Shown: positions 1 through 5,233 of the stretch, piece by piece | Position numbering within the stretch: the first letter of the stretch is position 1 | Layout of the letters: each line of letters starts with the position of its first letter | NCBI GenBank assembly: GCA_035286585.1 | Contig: DATEDC010000058.1 | Location: forward strand, 1-7,457 | Length of the DNA stretch: 7,457 bases | Reading direction: 5' to 3' | Source: DSOS01 sp035286585 | GTDB lineage: Bacteria; Chloroflexota; Anaerolineae; Anaerolineales; UBA4823 | Program-made: the position numbers and the translations under genes | The notes under the pieces: model-generated | Told to the model about the DNA's origin: nothing | Seen by the model: the letters and a program-made list of their open reading frames with translations, nothing else | The model's database searches: none

Positions 1-1118
1 TGGGCGCGCTGGACTTCTCCTTCGGGCTTTACCGCCTGGCGCTGACCGAAAGCCCGGCGCTGCTGCCGGGGAGCCTCCCGGCGGCGCCTGTTTGGCCGGG
101 GGCGAGCCTCTTCACCCTCGCAACCTTTAATCTGGAAAACCTGTTCGACACCGTCGATGACCCTGACACGCAGGATACCGTGCTCTCCCCTGCGGAGTAC
201 CAGCGCCGCTTGCAGAAGCGCGCCCTGGCGATCCATGCCGACCTGGCCGAGCCGACCCTGCTCGCCGTCCAGGAGGCTGAGAACCTGGAGGTGCTCCAGG
301 CGTTGATCGCTCGGGAGGAGATCCTCGCCGATTACGTGCCTGTTTTGCTCAACGGGCCCGACGCCCGCGGGCTGGACGTCGCCCTGCTCTACCGCCCCGA
401 CCAGATCAGCCTGCTGAGCTACCGCCAGGAGCAGGGCTGCACGGCACTGATCGATGGCCTGGGCCCGGACGGGAATTCCGACGTGCAAAACCCGCAGAAC
501 GCGATCACCTGCGACAGCGACGGGGACGGAATCCTGGACGGCAACCGGCTGTTCTCGCGCCCGCCCCTGGTCGTGCAGCTCAACCTGGCTCTGCCGGAGA
601 TAGCGGCTGAAGCTAACCGACCCGCGCAGGAGGCGGACCTCTGGGTGATCGTCAACCACTGGAAGTCCAAGCTGCACGACTCCGCGACGCAGGCGTACAC
701 CCTGCCGCGCCGCCTGGAGCAGGCCCAGTTCGTCGCCAGCCTGGTCTCCGACCTGCGCCAGGATGCGCCGGGGGCGAATATCCTCGTTGCCGGCGACCTG
801 AACGACAACCCGGACTCGGCGCCGCTTGAGGCCCTCCGGGCGGCAGGGCTGCGCGACCTGACCGCAGGGGTGGGGAGGGCGACTCGCTACTCGTACATTT
901 ACCAGGGCGTCTCCCTACAGCTCGATTACCTGTTTGCGCTGCTCGACCGCCGCTGGGTGCCCGTTGGCGCCGGCTTCGCTCATCTCAACGCCGATTACCC
1001 GGCGGTATATGCCCGCGATGCAGGGACTTCGCGGCGCAGCTCGGACCACGACCCGTTCCGGGTCGGGTTCCTCTGGCACGACCAGTTTTCTTATCTGCCC
1101 ATCGTGGCTACCAGGTGA
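1..1118 (+). CDS. Extracellular EEP-superfamily nuclease (ExeM/NucH-like), 5' end outside window
   Basis: The reading frame is open from base 3, so this is the C-terminal 371 residues of a longer protein; the GTG at 180 is internal. Fragment residues 1-15 (ALDFSFGLYRLAL region) resemble the end of the OB-fold domain that precedes the nuclease in this family. The EEP catalytic domain starts near residue 37 with ATFNLENLFD (metal-binding Asn43). It continues with the catalytic Glu91 in AVQEAEN, Asn218-His219 in VNHWKSK, GDLND (264-268) and SDHDPF (347-352), so all hallmark residues are present and it should be an active Mg-dependent phosphodiesterase, most likely a DNase or nuclease acting outside the cell. 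An acidic DSDGDGILDGN loop inside the domain looks like a calcium site. The protein ends FSYLPIVATR. The next gene encodes a lamin-tail-domain protein, a module often found with these nucleases. Substrate is inferred from family only. Confidence 0.9.
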   Translation, partial: GALDFSFGLYRLALTESPALLPGSLPAAPVWPGASLFTLATFNLENLFDTVDDPDTQDTVLSPAEYQRRLQKRALAIHADLAEPTLLAVQEAENLEVLQALIAREEILADYVPVLLNGPDARGLDVALLYRPDQISLLSYRQEQGCTALIDGLGPDGNSDVQNPQNAITCDSDGDGILDGNRLFSRPPLVVQLNLALPEIAAEANRPAQEADLWVIVNHWKSKLHDSATQAYTLPRRLEQAQFVASLVSDLRQDAPGANILVAGDLNDNPDSAPLEALRAAGLRDLTAGVGRATRYSYIYQGVSLQLDYLFALLDRRWVPVGAGFAHLNADYPAVYARDAGTSRRSSDHDPFRVGFLWHDQFSYLPIVATR

Positions 1119-1165
1119 GCCATTCCGGCTCAGGGGGGCTCCTTCGAAATCGGCGATGAGACGCC

Positions 1166-1171
1166 GGGGGT
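1166..1171 (+). promoter_or_regulatory. Probable ribosome binding site deciding the start of the LTD gene
   Basis: A G-rich GGGGGT lies 8 nt before the ATG at 1180. The in-frame ATG at 1156 has only a G-run about 17 nt upstream, too far to be a good site. This favours 1180, which also places a hydrophobic segment directly behind a basic N-terminus. No sigma70-like promoter stands out in the 61-nt gap after the nuclease gene, so co-transcription is likely. Confidence 0.45.
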
Positions 1172-1179
1172 GTACGCAA

Positions 1180-2589
1180 ATGGACGGACGAAATCGTAAG
1201 CGGGGATTGCTATACTGGATGGGAGTTTGTTCGGCGCTTGCCCTGGCGCTGTTGATTTTGAACCTTCACGCGCTGGCGCGCTCCAAGCTGCTCACGGGGA
1301 TGAGCCACCTGCCGCTGGTGTATAACCTCTGGCCGCCCCCCACACCCACCCCTTCCCCCGGGCGGCTGTTGATCAGCGAGGTGCTCTATAAACCTCTGGG
1401 CGCCGAGCCGGCGGGCGAATGGGTGGAGGTTTTTAACGTTGGCGATTACCCCCTCGACCTGAGCCAGTACAAGCTCGGCGATGAAGAAACGCCGGGCGGG
1501 GGCGAAGGGATGTACCGCTTCCCCGCCGGGCTATCGATTGGCCCCGGGCAGGTGCTGGTGATCGCCTATCGGGCGAGCACCTTCCGGGGGAATCATGGCT
1601 TCGACCCGGATTACGAGCTGAGCGAGTCGGACCTCGGCGTGCCCAACCTGGAGAAATATACTGGCTGGGCCAACGGCTCGCTCGGGCTGGATAATGGCGG
1701 CGACGAGGTGCTGGTGCTGGACAGGGCCGATCAGCCGGTGGAGGCGGTCTCCTGGGGCAACTCGACCTTCGCCTTCGACCCCTCCGTCTCCCTGGCGGCG
1801 GATGGGCATTCGCTCGAACGTTACCCGGCCTACCAGGACAGGGATAACGCCTCCGATTGGCGCGAGCAGCCTGTCCCGGCTCCCGGGTGGGTCGATCTGA
1901 CGCCCCCGACTCCCACGCCTACTCTGACGCGCACGCCCACCCAGACACCGACACCCACCTCGACATCCACACCTACCCAGACACCCACGCCCACTTCGAC
2001 GCGCACCGCCACCCCGACGCGCACCCCTACCCCGACGCGCACGCCCACCCCAACGCCGGTGCCGCTGCCAGTGCTGGTGATCAACGAAATCCACGCTGAC
2101 CCGCACAGCACGCTAGGGGATGCCAATCGGGATGGCGTCTCGCATGCCGATCAGGATGAATTCGTCGAGCTGGTCAATCTGGATGGCGCTGCGCTGGACC
2201 TGAGCGGCTGGCGCTTGTACGACCTGGTGGAACTGCGCCACGTGTTCCCCGCTGGCACGCTCCTGCCGCACGGCTGCGGGGTGGTGGTATTTGGCGGTGG
2301 ATCGCCCCAGGGCAGCTTCGGCGGCAGCCTGGTTCAAACTGCCTCGAGCGGCTATCTCAGGCTGAACAATTCGGGCGATCTGGTGGCGCTGCTGGATGCG
2401 GATGGCAGGCAGGTGCTGGCGTATACCTTTGGCGTCGAAGGCGGGGATGACCAGTCGCTCACCCGCTCCCCCGATCTCAGCGGGCCCGACCCGCTGGTCA
2501 GGCACAGCAGCGCCCCAGGTTCGGGTGGCGCCCTCTATTCACCCGGCACGCGCCTGGATGGGAGCCTCTTCTTCGGCTGCCAGGAATGA
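1180..2589 (+). CDS. Exported protein with two lamin-tail domains and a Pro/Thr linker
   Basis: From ATG 1180 the protein has 469 residues. Residues 1-8 are basic (MDGRNRKR) and 9-33 are hydrophobic, giving a signal peptide or N-terminal anchor. A MSHLPLVYN motif and a short PPPTPTPSP stretch follow (41-60). The first lamin-tail domain (LTD, PF00932 type) begins near 61 with RLLISEVLY, then EWVEVFNVG and LDLSQYKLGD, ending around 190-230. Residues 241-295 form a Thr-Pro linker. The second LTD begins near 296 with VLVINEIHADP, then DEFVELVN and LDLSGWRLYD. It includes a dockerin-like GDANRDG acidic loop (313-319). LTDs are immunoglobulin-like folds thought to bind nucleic acid or mediate surface attachment; no catalytic domain is visible. 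The gene starts 61 nt after an EEP nuclease gene, so it may act with that enzyme outside the cell. The frame is open further upstream inside the nuclease gene, but that extension lacks a signal peptide. Function is inferred. Confidence 0.85.
   Translation: MDGRNRKRGLLYWMGVCSALALALLILNLHALARSKLLTGMSHLPLVYNLWPPPTPTPSPGRLLISEVLYKPLGAEPAGEWVEVFNVGDYPLDLSQYKLGDEETPGGGEGMYRFPAGLSIGPGQVLVIAYRASTFRGNHGFDPDYELSESDLGVPNLEKYTGWANGSLGLDNGGDEVLVLDRADQPVEAVSWGNSTFAFDPSVSLAADGHSLERYPAYQDRDNASDWREQPVPAPGWVDLTPPTPTPTLTRTPTQTPTPTSTSTPTQTPTPTSTRTATPTRTPTPTRTPTPTPVPLPVLVINEIHADPHSTLGDANRDGVSHADQDEFVELVNLDGAALDLSGWRLYDLVELRHVFPAGTLLPHGCGVVVFGGGSPQGSFGGSLVQTASSGYLRLNNSGDLVALLDADGRQVLAYTFGVEGGDDQSLTRSPDLSGPDPLVRHSSAPGSGGALYSPGTRLDGSLFFGCQE
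1900..2064 (+). repeat. Degenerate hexanucleotide repeat encoding the Thr-Pro linker
   Basis: About 55 residues alternate Thr and Pro, with Arg, Gln, Ser, Leu and Ala substitutions, encoded by ACN-CCN hexamers. Two adjacent 12-residue units of the form (R/S)TPTQTPTPTST are visible near residues 251-274, suggesting past duplication of a 36-bp segment. Such linkers are flexible, extended and often glycosylated in exported proteins. The tract separates the two LTD domains and should be prone to length change. Confidence 0.85.
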
Positions 2590-2607
2590 TCGTCTGTCCC
2601 GACGATC
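2588..2607 (+). other. Inverted repeat overlapping the LTD stop codon
   Basis: GATCGTC (2588-2594) and GACGATC (2601-2607) are perfect 7-bp arms around a 6-nt TGTCCC loop. The left arm overlaps the TGA stop. No T-run follows, so it is not a standard intrinsic terminator; it may stabilise the mRNA 3' end or be chance. Confidence 0.4.
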
Positions 2608-2623
2608 TCGGCTGTAACACTTT

Positions 2624-2637
2624 ACGGCGATCGCCGT
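2624..2637. other. 14-bp perfect palindrome, centre GATC
   Basis: ACGGCGATCGCCGT is self-complementary. The symmetry continues imperfectly outward to GTAAC-type ends (about 2614-2647), giving two half-sites of roughly 17 bp. It could form a short hairpin with a GATC loop or be a protein-binding palindrome. There is no T-tract on either side and no gene start nearby, so its role is unknown. Confidence 0.35.
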
Positions 2638-2663
2638 TAAAAGTAACAACCAAACCGTAAACT

Positions 2664-2683
2664 GGGAGCGGGAGGGGGAGGGG
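2664..2683 (+). other. Canonical G-quadruplex motif
   Basis: Four G-runs (GGG, GGG, GGGGG, GGGG) are separated by loops of 3, 1 and 1 nt on the plus strand, meeting the G3+N1-7 definition. The motif sits in a homopurine run (2664-2687) 75 nt after the LTD stop, inside that gene's predicted 3' untranslated region. The same bases can alternatively pair: GGAGCGGG (2665-2672) with CCCGCTCC (2690-2697), or GGGG-AAAA-CCCC (2680-2691). The motif is certain by sequence; folding is not shown. Confidence 0.55.
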
Positions 2684-2701
2684 AAAACCCCCGCTCCGAT
2701 T

Positions 2702-2736
2702 AAACAAAGCGCCCGGTAAACGCCGGGCGCTTGTTT
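2702..2736 (-). terminator. Intrinsic terminator of lexA, probably bidirectional
   Basis: Arms GCGCCCGG (2709-2716) and CCGGGCGC (2723-2730) form an 8-bp GC stem with a TAAACG loop, flanked by AAACAAA and TTGTTT. Read on the minus strand it lies 26 nt after the lexA stop and is followed by TTTGTTTAAT, a usable T-tract. On the plus strand it is followed by TTGTTTCGTCGTTT, so it could also end transcripts from the nuclease/LTD genes. A shared terminator suits this convergent arrangement. Confidence 0.85.
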
Positions 2737-2761
2737 CGTCGTTTGAGCACGGCTACTCTTC

Positions 2762-3499
2762 TCAGGCCGGTCGGCCTCCAACCTGGCGGATCACCATCAC
2801 CACTTTGCCCTGAATCTCCACCGTGCTGGGGTCATCGACCACGATTGCCTGCATGTTGGGATTGGCTGGCTGCAGGCGCACTTTCCCCTTTTCCAGGTAA
2901 AAATACTTCAGGGTGGTCTCATCCTTGTCGTTCAGCCAGACAGCGACCATCTCGCCATTGCGCGCTTCCCGGGCGGGGCGCATGATGACGATATCCCCGT
3001 CGAACACCATGGCATCGATCATCGAGTCGCCTTTCACTTCCAGGGCGAACAGGTCTTTGGCGTCCTTTTCGTTGGGCAGCATGCTTTGGGCCACATCCAC
3101 CATACTGTCCGCATCGTAATATGAAAAGTCGGAGGCCGGTACGGGCACGGGTGTGCCCGCGGCGATGCGCCCCACCATGGGGATACGCAGCAGCTCTTCG
3201 ACCGCCTGGCGCGCCCTCGCCGCGGAGCCCTTCAGGCCGGCTGCGGCTGCGCCAGCCATCCCCGACAGCGGCTTCAGCACGCGGATGCCGCGCGAGACGC
3301 GGCCATCGCGCTCGATGTATCCGCCTTCTTCGAGCTGGCTGAGGTAGTATTTGACCACCGAAGTCGAGGAGATGTTCGCCAGATCGCAGATCTCGCGGAT
3401 CGAGGGTGGATAGCCGTTCTGGTCCTGGAAGCGCTCGAGCACCTCCAGGATCCTTTTCTGCCGCTCCGTCAGTCCTTTTGCACGCTTTCTCGCCATCAT
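2762..3499 (-). CDS. lexA: LexA repressor, SOS response (S24 self-cleaving)
   Basis: The 245-residue protein has the full LexA layout. The winged helix-turn-helix DNA-binding domain (about 8-73) contains LTERQKRILEVLERF, GYPPSIREIC and the recognition-helix region NISSTSVVKYYLSQLEEGGYI. The S24 domain carries the cleavage site Ala114-Gly115 in PMVGRIAAGTPV, the nucleophile Ser159 in VKGDSM and the general base Lys198 in ETTLKYF. RecA-stimulated autocleavage at Ala-Gly should lift repression of DNA-repair genes. An Ala-rich linker (76-97) helps make it longer than the usual 200-215 residues. The start ATG at 3499 is preceded by GAGGAG at 8 nt; a second ATG directly after is a close alternative (spacing 11). 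The upstream region has a strong promoter with a LexA box in its spacer and a second box downstream, so autorepression is very likely. It converges on the LTD gene and diverges from a glycan operon. Confidence 0.97.
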   Translation of the reverse strand: MMARKRAKGLTERQKRILEVLERFQDQNGYPPSIREICDLANISSTSVVKYYLSQLEEGGYIERDGRVSRGIRVLKPLSGMAGAAAAGLKGSAARARQAVEELLRIPMVGRIAAGTPVPVPASDFSYYDADSMVDVAQSMLPNEKDAKDLFALEVKGDSMIDAMVFDGDIVIMRPAREARNGEMVAVWLNDKDETTLKYFYLEKGKVRLQPANPNMQAIVVDDPSTVEIQGKVVMVIRQVGGRPA

Positions 3500-3507
3500 A
3501 TTAGCTG

Positions 3508-3513
3508 CTCCTC
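3508..3513 (-). promoter_or_regulatory. lexA ribosome binding site
   Basis: On the minus strand GAGGAG is followed by 8 nt and then ATGATG. The spacing is ideal for the first ATG (3499) and acceptable for the second (3496), which supports a start at 3499 without excluding the other. Confidence 0.8.
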
Positions 3514-3561
3514 GAGGCGCTGTGCGCCCCTGACCATCGTTTGGTTGCGTTAAAACTGCTT

Positions 3562-3573
3562 GAATATTCGTTC
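3562..3573 (-). promoter_or_regulatory. Second LexA box, one mismatch
   Basis: On the minus strand the site reads GAACGAATATTC, against GAAC-N4-GTTC. It has one mismatch but the same GAACGAAT half as the primary box, and the wider site TGAACGAATATTCA has symmetric ends. It lies 37 bp from the primary box and about 10-21 nt downstream of the predicted lexA transcription start, a position where bound LexA would block initiation or early elongation. Confidence 0.7.
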
Positions 3574-3589
3574 ATTTGTGCTAAGAATA

Positions 3590-3618
3590 AATATAACCGA
3601 ACATTCGTTCTGTGTCAA
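3590..3618 (-). promoter_or_regulatory. lexA promoter, sigma70 type
   Basis: On the minus strand a perfect -35 TTGACA (plus 3613-3618) is separated by exactly 17 bp from a -10 TATATT (plus 3590-3595), five of six to consensus. Transcription would start near 3583, leaving a leader of about 84 nt. The primary LexA box fills most of the spacer, so repressor and RNA polymerase would compete directly. Confidence 0.85.
3599..3610 (-). promoter_or_regulatory. Primary LexA (SOS) box, GAAC-N4-GTTC
   Basis: On the minus strand the core reads GAACGAATGTTC, a perfect GAAC-N4-GTTC as used by Bacillus and mycobacterial-type LexA. The flanks (A before, G after) and internal bases fit CGAACRNRYGTTCG at all but the first position. 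It lies inside the 17-bp spacer of the lexA promoter. By eye I found no other perfect GAAC-N4-GTTC in the window. Confidence 0.88.
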
Positions 3619-3705
3619 GAGGTTTTTCGAATTTGTTTTACCAGTATCCGGGTTAGGTTTCGCCCTCGATATCGCTATTTCCTTCACCGCTCTCCGCTCC
3701 TGTGG

Positions 3706-3718
3706 CATAATCGGAGGG
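3706..3718 (+). promoter_or_regulatory. Ribosome binding site and possible -10 element of the glycan operon
   Basis: GGAGGG (3713-3718) lies 3 nt before ATG 3722; counted from GGAG the spacing is 5 nt. This supports starting the acetyltransferase at 3722 rather than at ATG 3560 far upstream. CATAAT (3706-3711) resembles a -10, with a weak TTCACC 17 bp upstream (3683-3688). Transcription from it would begin too near the ATG to include the ribosome site, so it may not be the true promoter. TATAAC (3592-3597), between the LexA boxes, is another weak -10 candidate without a good -35. Confidence 0.5.
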
Positions 3719-3721
3719 TCG

Positions 3722-4198
3722 ATGGCTCGCGACCTTTTCACAAACCTGGTTTACGCTCGCTCCTGGCCTCTCCTCGGCCGCCTGGCGTATTACGCTCTGA
3801 AGCTGCTCGGGGCGGAGATCCCACCCTCGGTGCAGATCGGTCGGGATTTCGAGCTCGCCCACGGCGGCTTTGGCGTGGTGATTCACCCGCGCACGGTCAT
3901 CGGTCAGCGGGTGAAGATCTACCCGGGCGTGGGCCTGGGCAGGGCGGATATCCACCTCCCGATGAGCGAGTCGCGCTTCGAGGGCATTATCCTGGAGGAC
4001 GATGTCATCCTCTCGCCTGGGGCGAAAGTGCTGGGCAAAGAGGGCGTGTTGCGGGTGGGTCGCGGCACCATCGTGGGCGCCAACGCGGTGCTGCTCGATT
4101 CGACCGGCGAGGACGAGATCTGGGCTGGTGTCCCTGCTCGCCGCCTGGGCTCGCGCCGGGATAGAAAAGAAGCCTCAGGGGACGGTCCCAGCCCATGA
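3722..4198 (+). CDS. Serine-acetyltransferase-like O-acetyltransferase (left-handed beta-helix)
   Basis: The 158-residue protein has a short helical N-terminus (1-30) and then hexapeptide repeats forming a left-handed beta-helix, as in the CysE/WcaB-like acetyltransferases. The stretch from IPPSVQIG (33-40) through AHGGFGVVIHPRTVIG (46-61) and VKIYPGVGLG (64-73) matches the family; His47 and His55 are candidate catalytic residues. The coil continues through VGRGTIVGANAVLL (112-125) and ends with IWAGVPARRLG (133-143), the usual closing motif. It probably transfers acetyl from acetyl-CoA to a sugar hydroxyl, not to serine for cysteine synthesis. The reasons are that it lacks the long N-terminal domain of classical CysE and is first in an operon with glycosyltransferases. 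Its stop overlaps the next start (ATGA), implying translational coupling. The C-terminal tail (144-158) is charged and non-repetitive. The acceptor sugar is unknown. Confidence 0.85.
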   Translation: MARDLFTNLVYARSWPLLGRLAYYALKLLGAEIPPSVQIGRDFELAHGGFGVVIHPRTVIGQRVKIYPGVGLGRADIHLPMSESRFEGIILEDDVILSPGAKVLGKEGVLRVGRGTIVGANAVLLDSTGEDEIWAGVPARRLGSRRDRKEASGDGPSP

Positions 4199-5232
4199 AG
4201 ACGGAGAGGATCTGCATTCTGCCCCACGTGAGCGGGGTCGGCGGTATGGTCTCCTTCCGGGCACGCATCACCGCCGCTCTGACCCGCCGCGGCGTGCAGG
4301 TCAGCGCTGACCTGGCAGATGAGCCCTGCCGCGCCATCCTGGTCATCGGCGGCACGCGCCAGCTCCCGGGCTTGTGGCGCCTCAAGCGCCGTGGCGTGCG
4401 CATCGTGCAGCGCCTGGATGGGATGAATTGGGTGCACCGGGTGCGCCGCACCGGCGCCCGCCATTTTTTGCGCGCCGAATACGGCAATTTCCTGCTGGCT
4501 TATATCCGCAATCGCCTGGCAGATCGGGTGGTCTACCAGAGCGAGTTTGCCCGCGGCTGGTGGGAGCGCCAGTACGGCTCGGCAAGAGTTCCATCGACGG
4601 TGGTGTACAACGGCGTGGACCTGGACGAATATTCGCCCGTAGGGCCGCAGGATCGACCGGCGGACTGCTACCGCCTGCTGCTGGTGGAGGGCAGCCTGAT
4701 GGGCGGCTATGAGCTCGGCCTGGAAGCCGCTATCGGCCTGGTAGAACGGCTAAATAATGCGCATAGCCATCTTTTGGATAAACCGGTAGAGCTGATGGTG
4801 GTGGGCCGCGTAGCCTCCGAAACAGCGGCTCGCTGGGAGGGACGCCCCGGCCTGCGCCTGCGCTGGGCGGGTATTGTGCCCGGCGAGTCCATCCCCGAGA
4901 TCGACCGCTCGGCGCACCTGCTGTACTCCGCCGATGTGAACCCCGCCTGCCCGAATTCGGTCGTCGAGGCGCTGGCTTGCGGGCTGCCGGTCCTGGCTTT
5001 GGCTACCGGCGCCCTGCCCGAAATGGTGACCGGCGAAGCCGGGCGGGTTGTGCCCTATGGGGGCGACCCCTGGCGGCTCGAACCGCCGGACCTCGAAGCG
5101 CTCAGCCAGGCTGCCCTGGAGATCCTGGGGGATCAGCAGCGCTTTCGCCGGGCTGCCCGCCGGCGGGCTGAAGCCGCATTCAGCCTGGAGCGCACCGTGA
5201 GCGGATACCTCGAGGCTCTGATGGGTGGGTAA
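4195..5232 (+). CDS. GT4-type glycosyltransferase (GT-B fold)
   Basis: The 345-residue, single-chain GT-B enzyme has an N-terminal acceptor-side domain with ILPHVSGVGGM (8-18) and the characteristic VQRLDGMNW (71-79). VYQSEFARGWW and VVYNGVDLDEYSP (136-148) form the domain junction, and the C-terminal nucleotide-sugar domain has ELMVVGRV (199-206), LRWAGIVPG (222-230) and NPACPNSVVEALACGLPVLA (249-268). In that last motif the second Glu of the usual EX7E (Glu258) is present but the first is Pro250, a variant I recall from related GT4 enzymes. The gene overlaps the acetyltransferase by 4 nt; AGGGGA lies about 12 nt before the ATG, so initiation may depend on coupling. It probably adds one sugar to a lipid-linked or growing surface glycan in the cytoplasm. 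Donor and acceptor cannot be read from sequence. A small, more AT-rich patch encodes residues 185-196. Confidence 0.9.
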   Translation: MKTERICILPHVSGVGGMVSFRARITAALTRRGVQVSADLADEPCRAILVIGGTRQLPGLWRLKRRGVRIVQRLDGMNWVHRVRRTGARHFLRAEYGNFLLAYIRNRLADRVVYQSEFARGWWERQYGSARVPSTVVYNGVDLDEYSPVGPQDRPADCYRLLLVEGSLMGGYELGLEAAIGLVERLNNAHSHLLDKPVELMVVGRVASETAARWEGRPGLRLRWAGIVPGESIPEIDRSAHLLYSADVNPACPNSVVEALACGLPVLALATGALPEMVTGEAGRVVPYGGDPWRLEPPDLEALSQAALEILGDQQRFRRAARRRAEAAFSLERTVSGYLEALMGG

Positions 5233-5233
5233 A

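Noticed and set aside
1156..1158. Alternative ATG start for the LTD gene
   Set aside because: It is in frame, but its nearest G-rich ribosome site is about 17 nt away. ATG 1180 has one at 8 nt, so 1156 is less likely, though not excluded.
934..1179. Upstream extension of the LTD protein into the nuclease gene
   Set aside because: The extension overlaps nuclease codons in another frame and would bury the signal segment 90 residues inside the protein.
1900..2064. Repeat tract considered as a CRISPR or intergenic satellite
   Set aside because: It is fully in frame within the LTD gene, has hexamer periodicity without spacers, and encodes a standard Thr-Pro linker.
2627..2634. GCGATCGC octamer resembling the cyanobacterial HIP1 repeat
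   Set aside because: It is a single occurrence in a GC-rich window with no other cyanobacterial feature; it is simply the core of the local palindrome.
3560..3721. Upstream extension of the acetyltransferase to ATG 3560
   Set aside because: It would translate through the lexA promoter and LexA boxes, and family similarity begins only after ATG 3722, which has a GGAGGG site.
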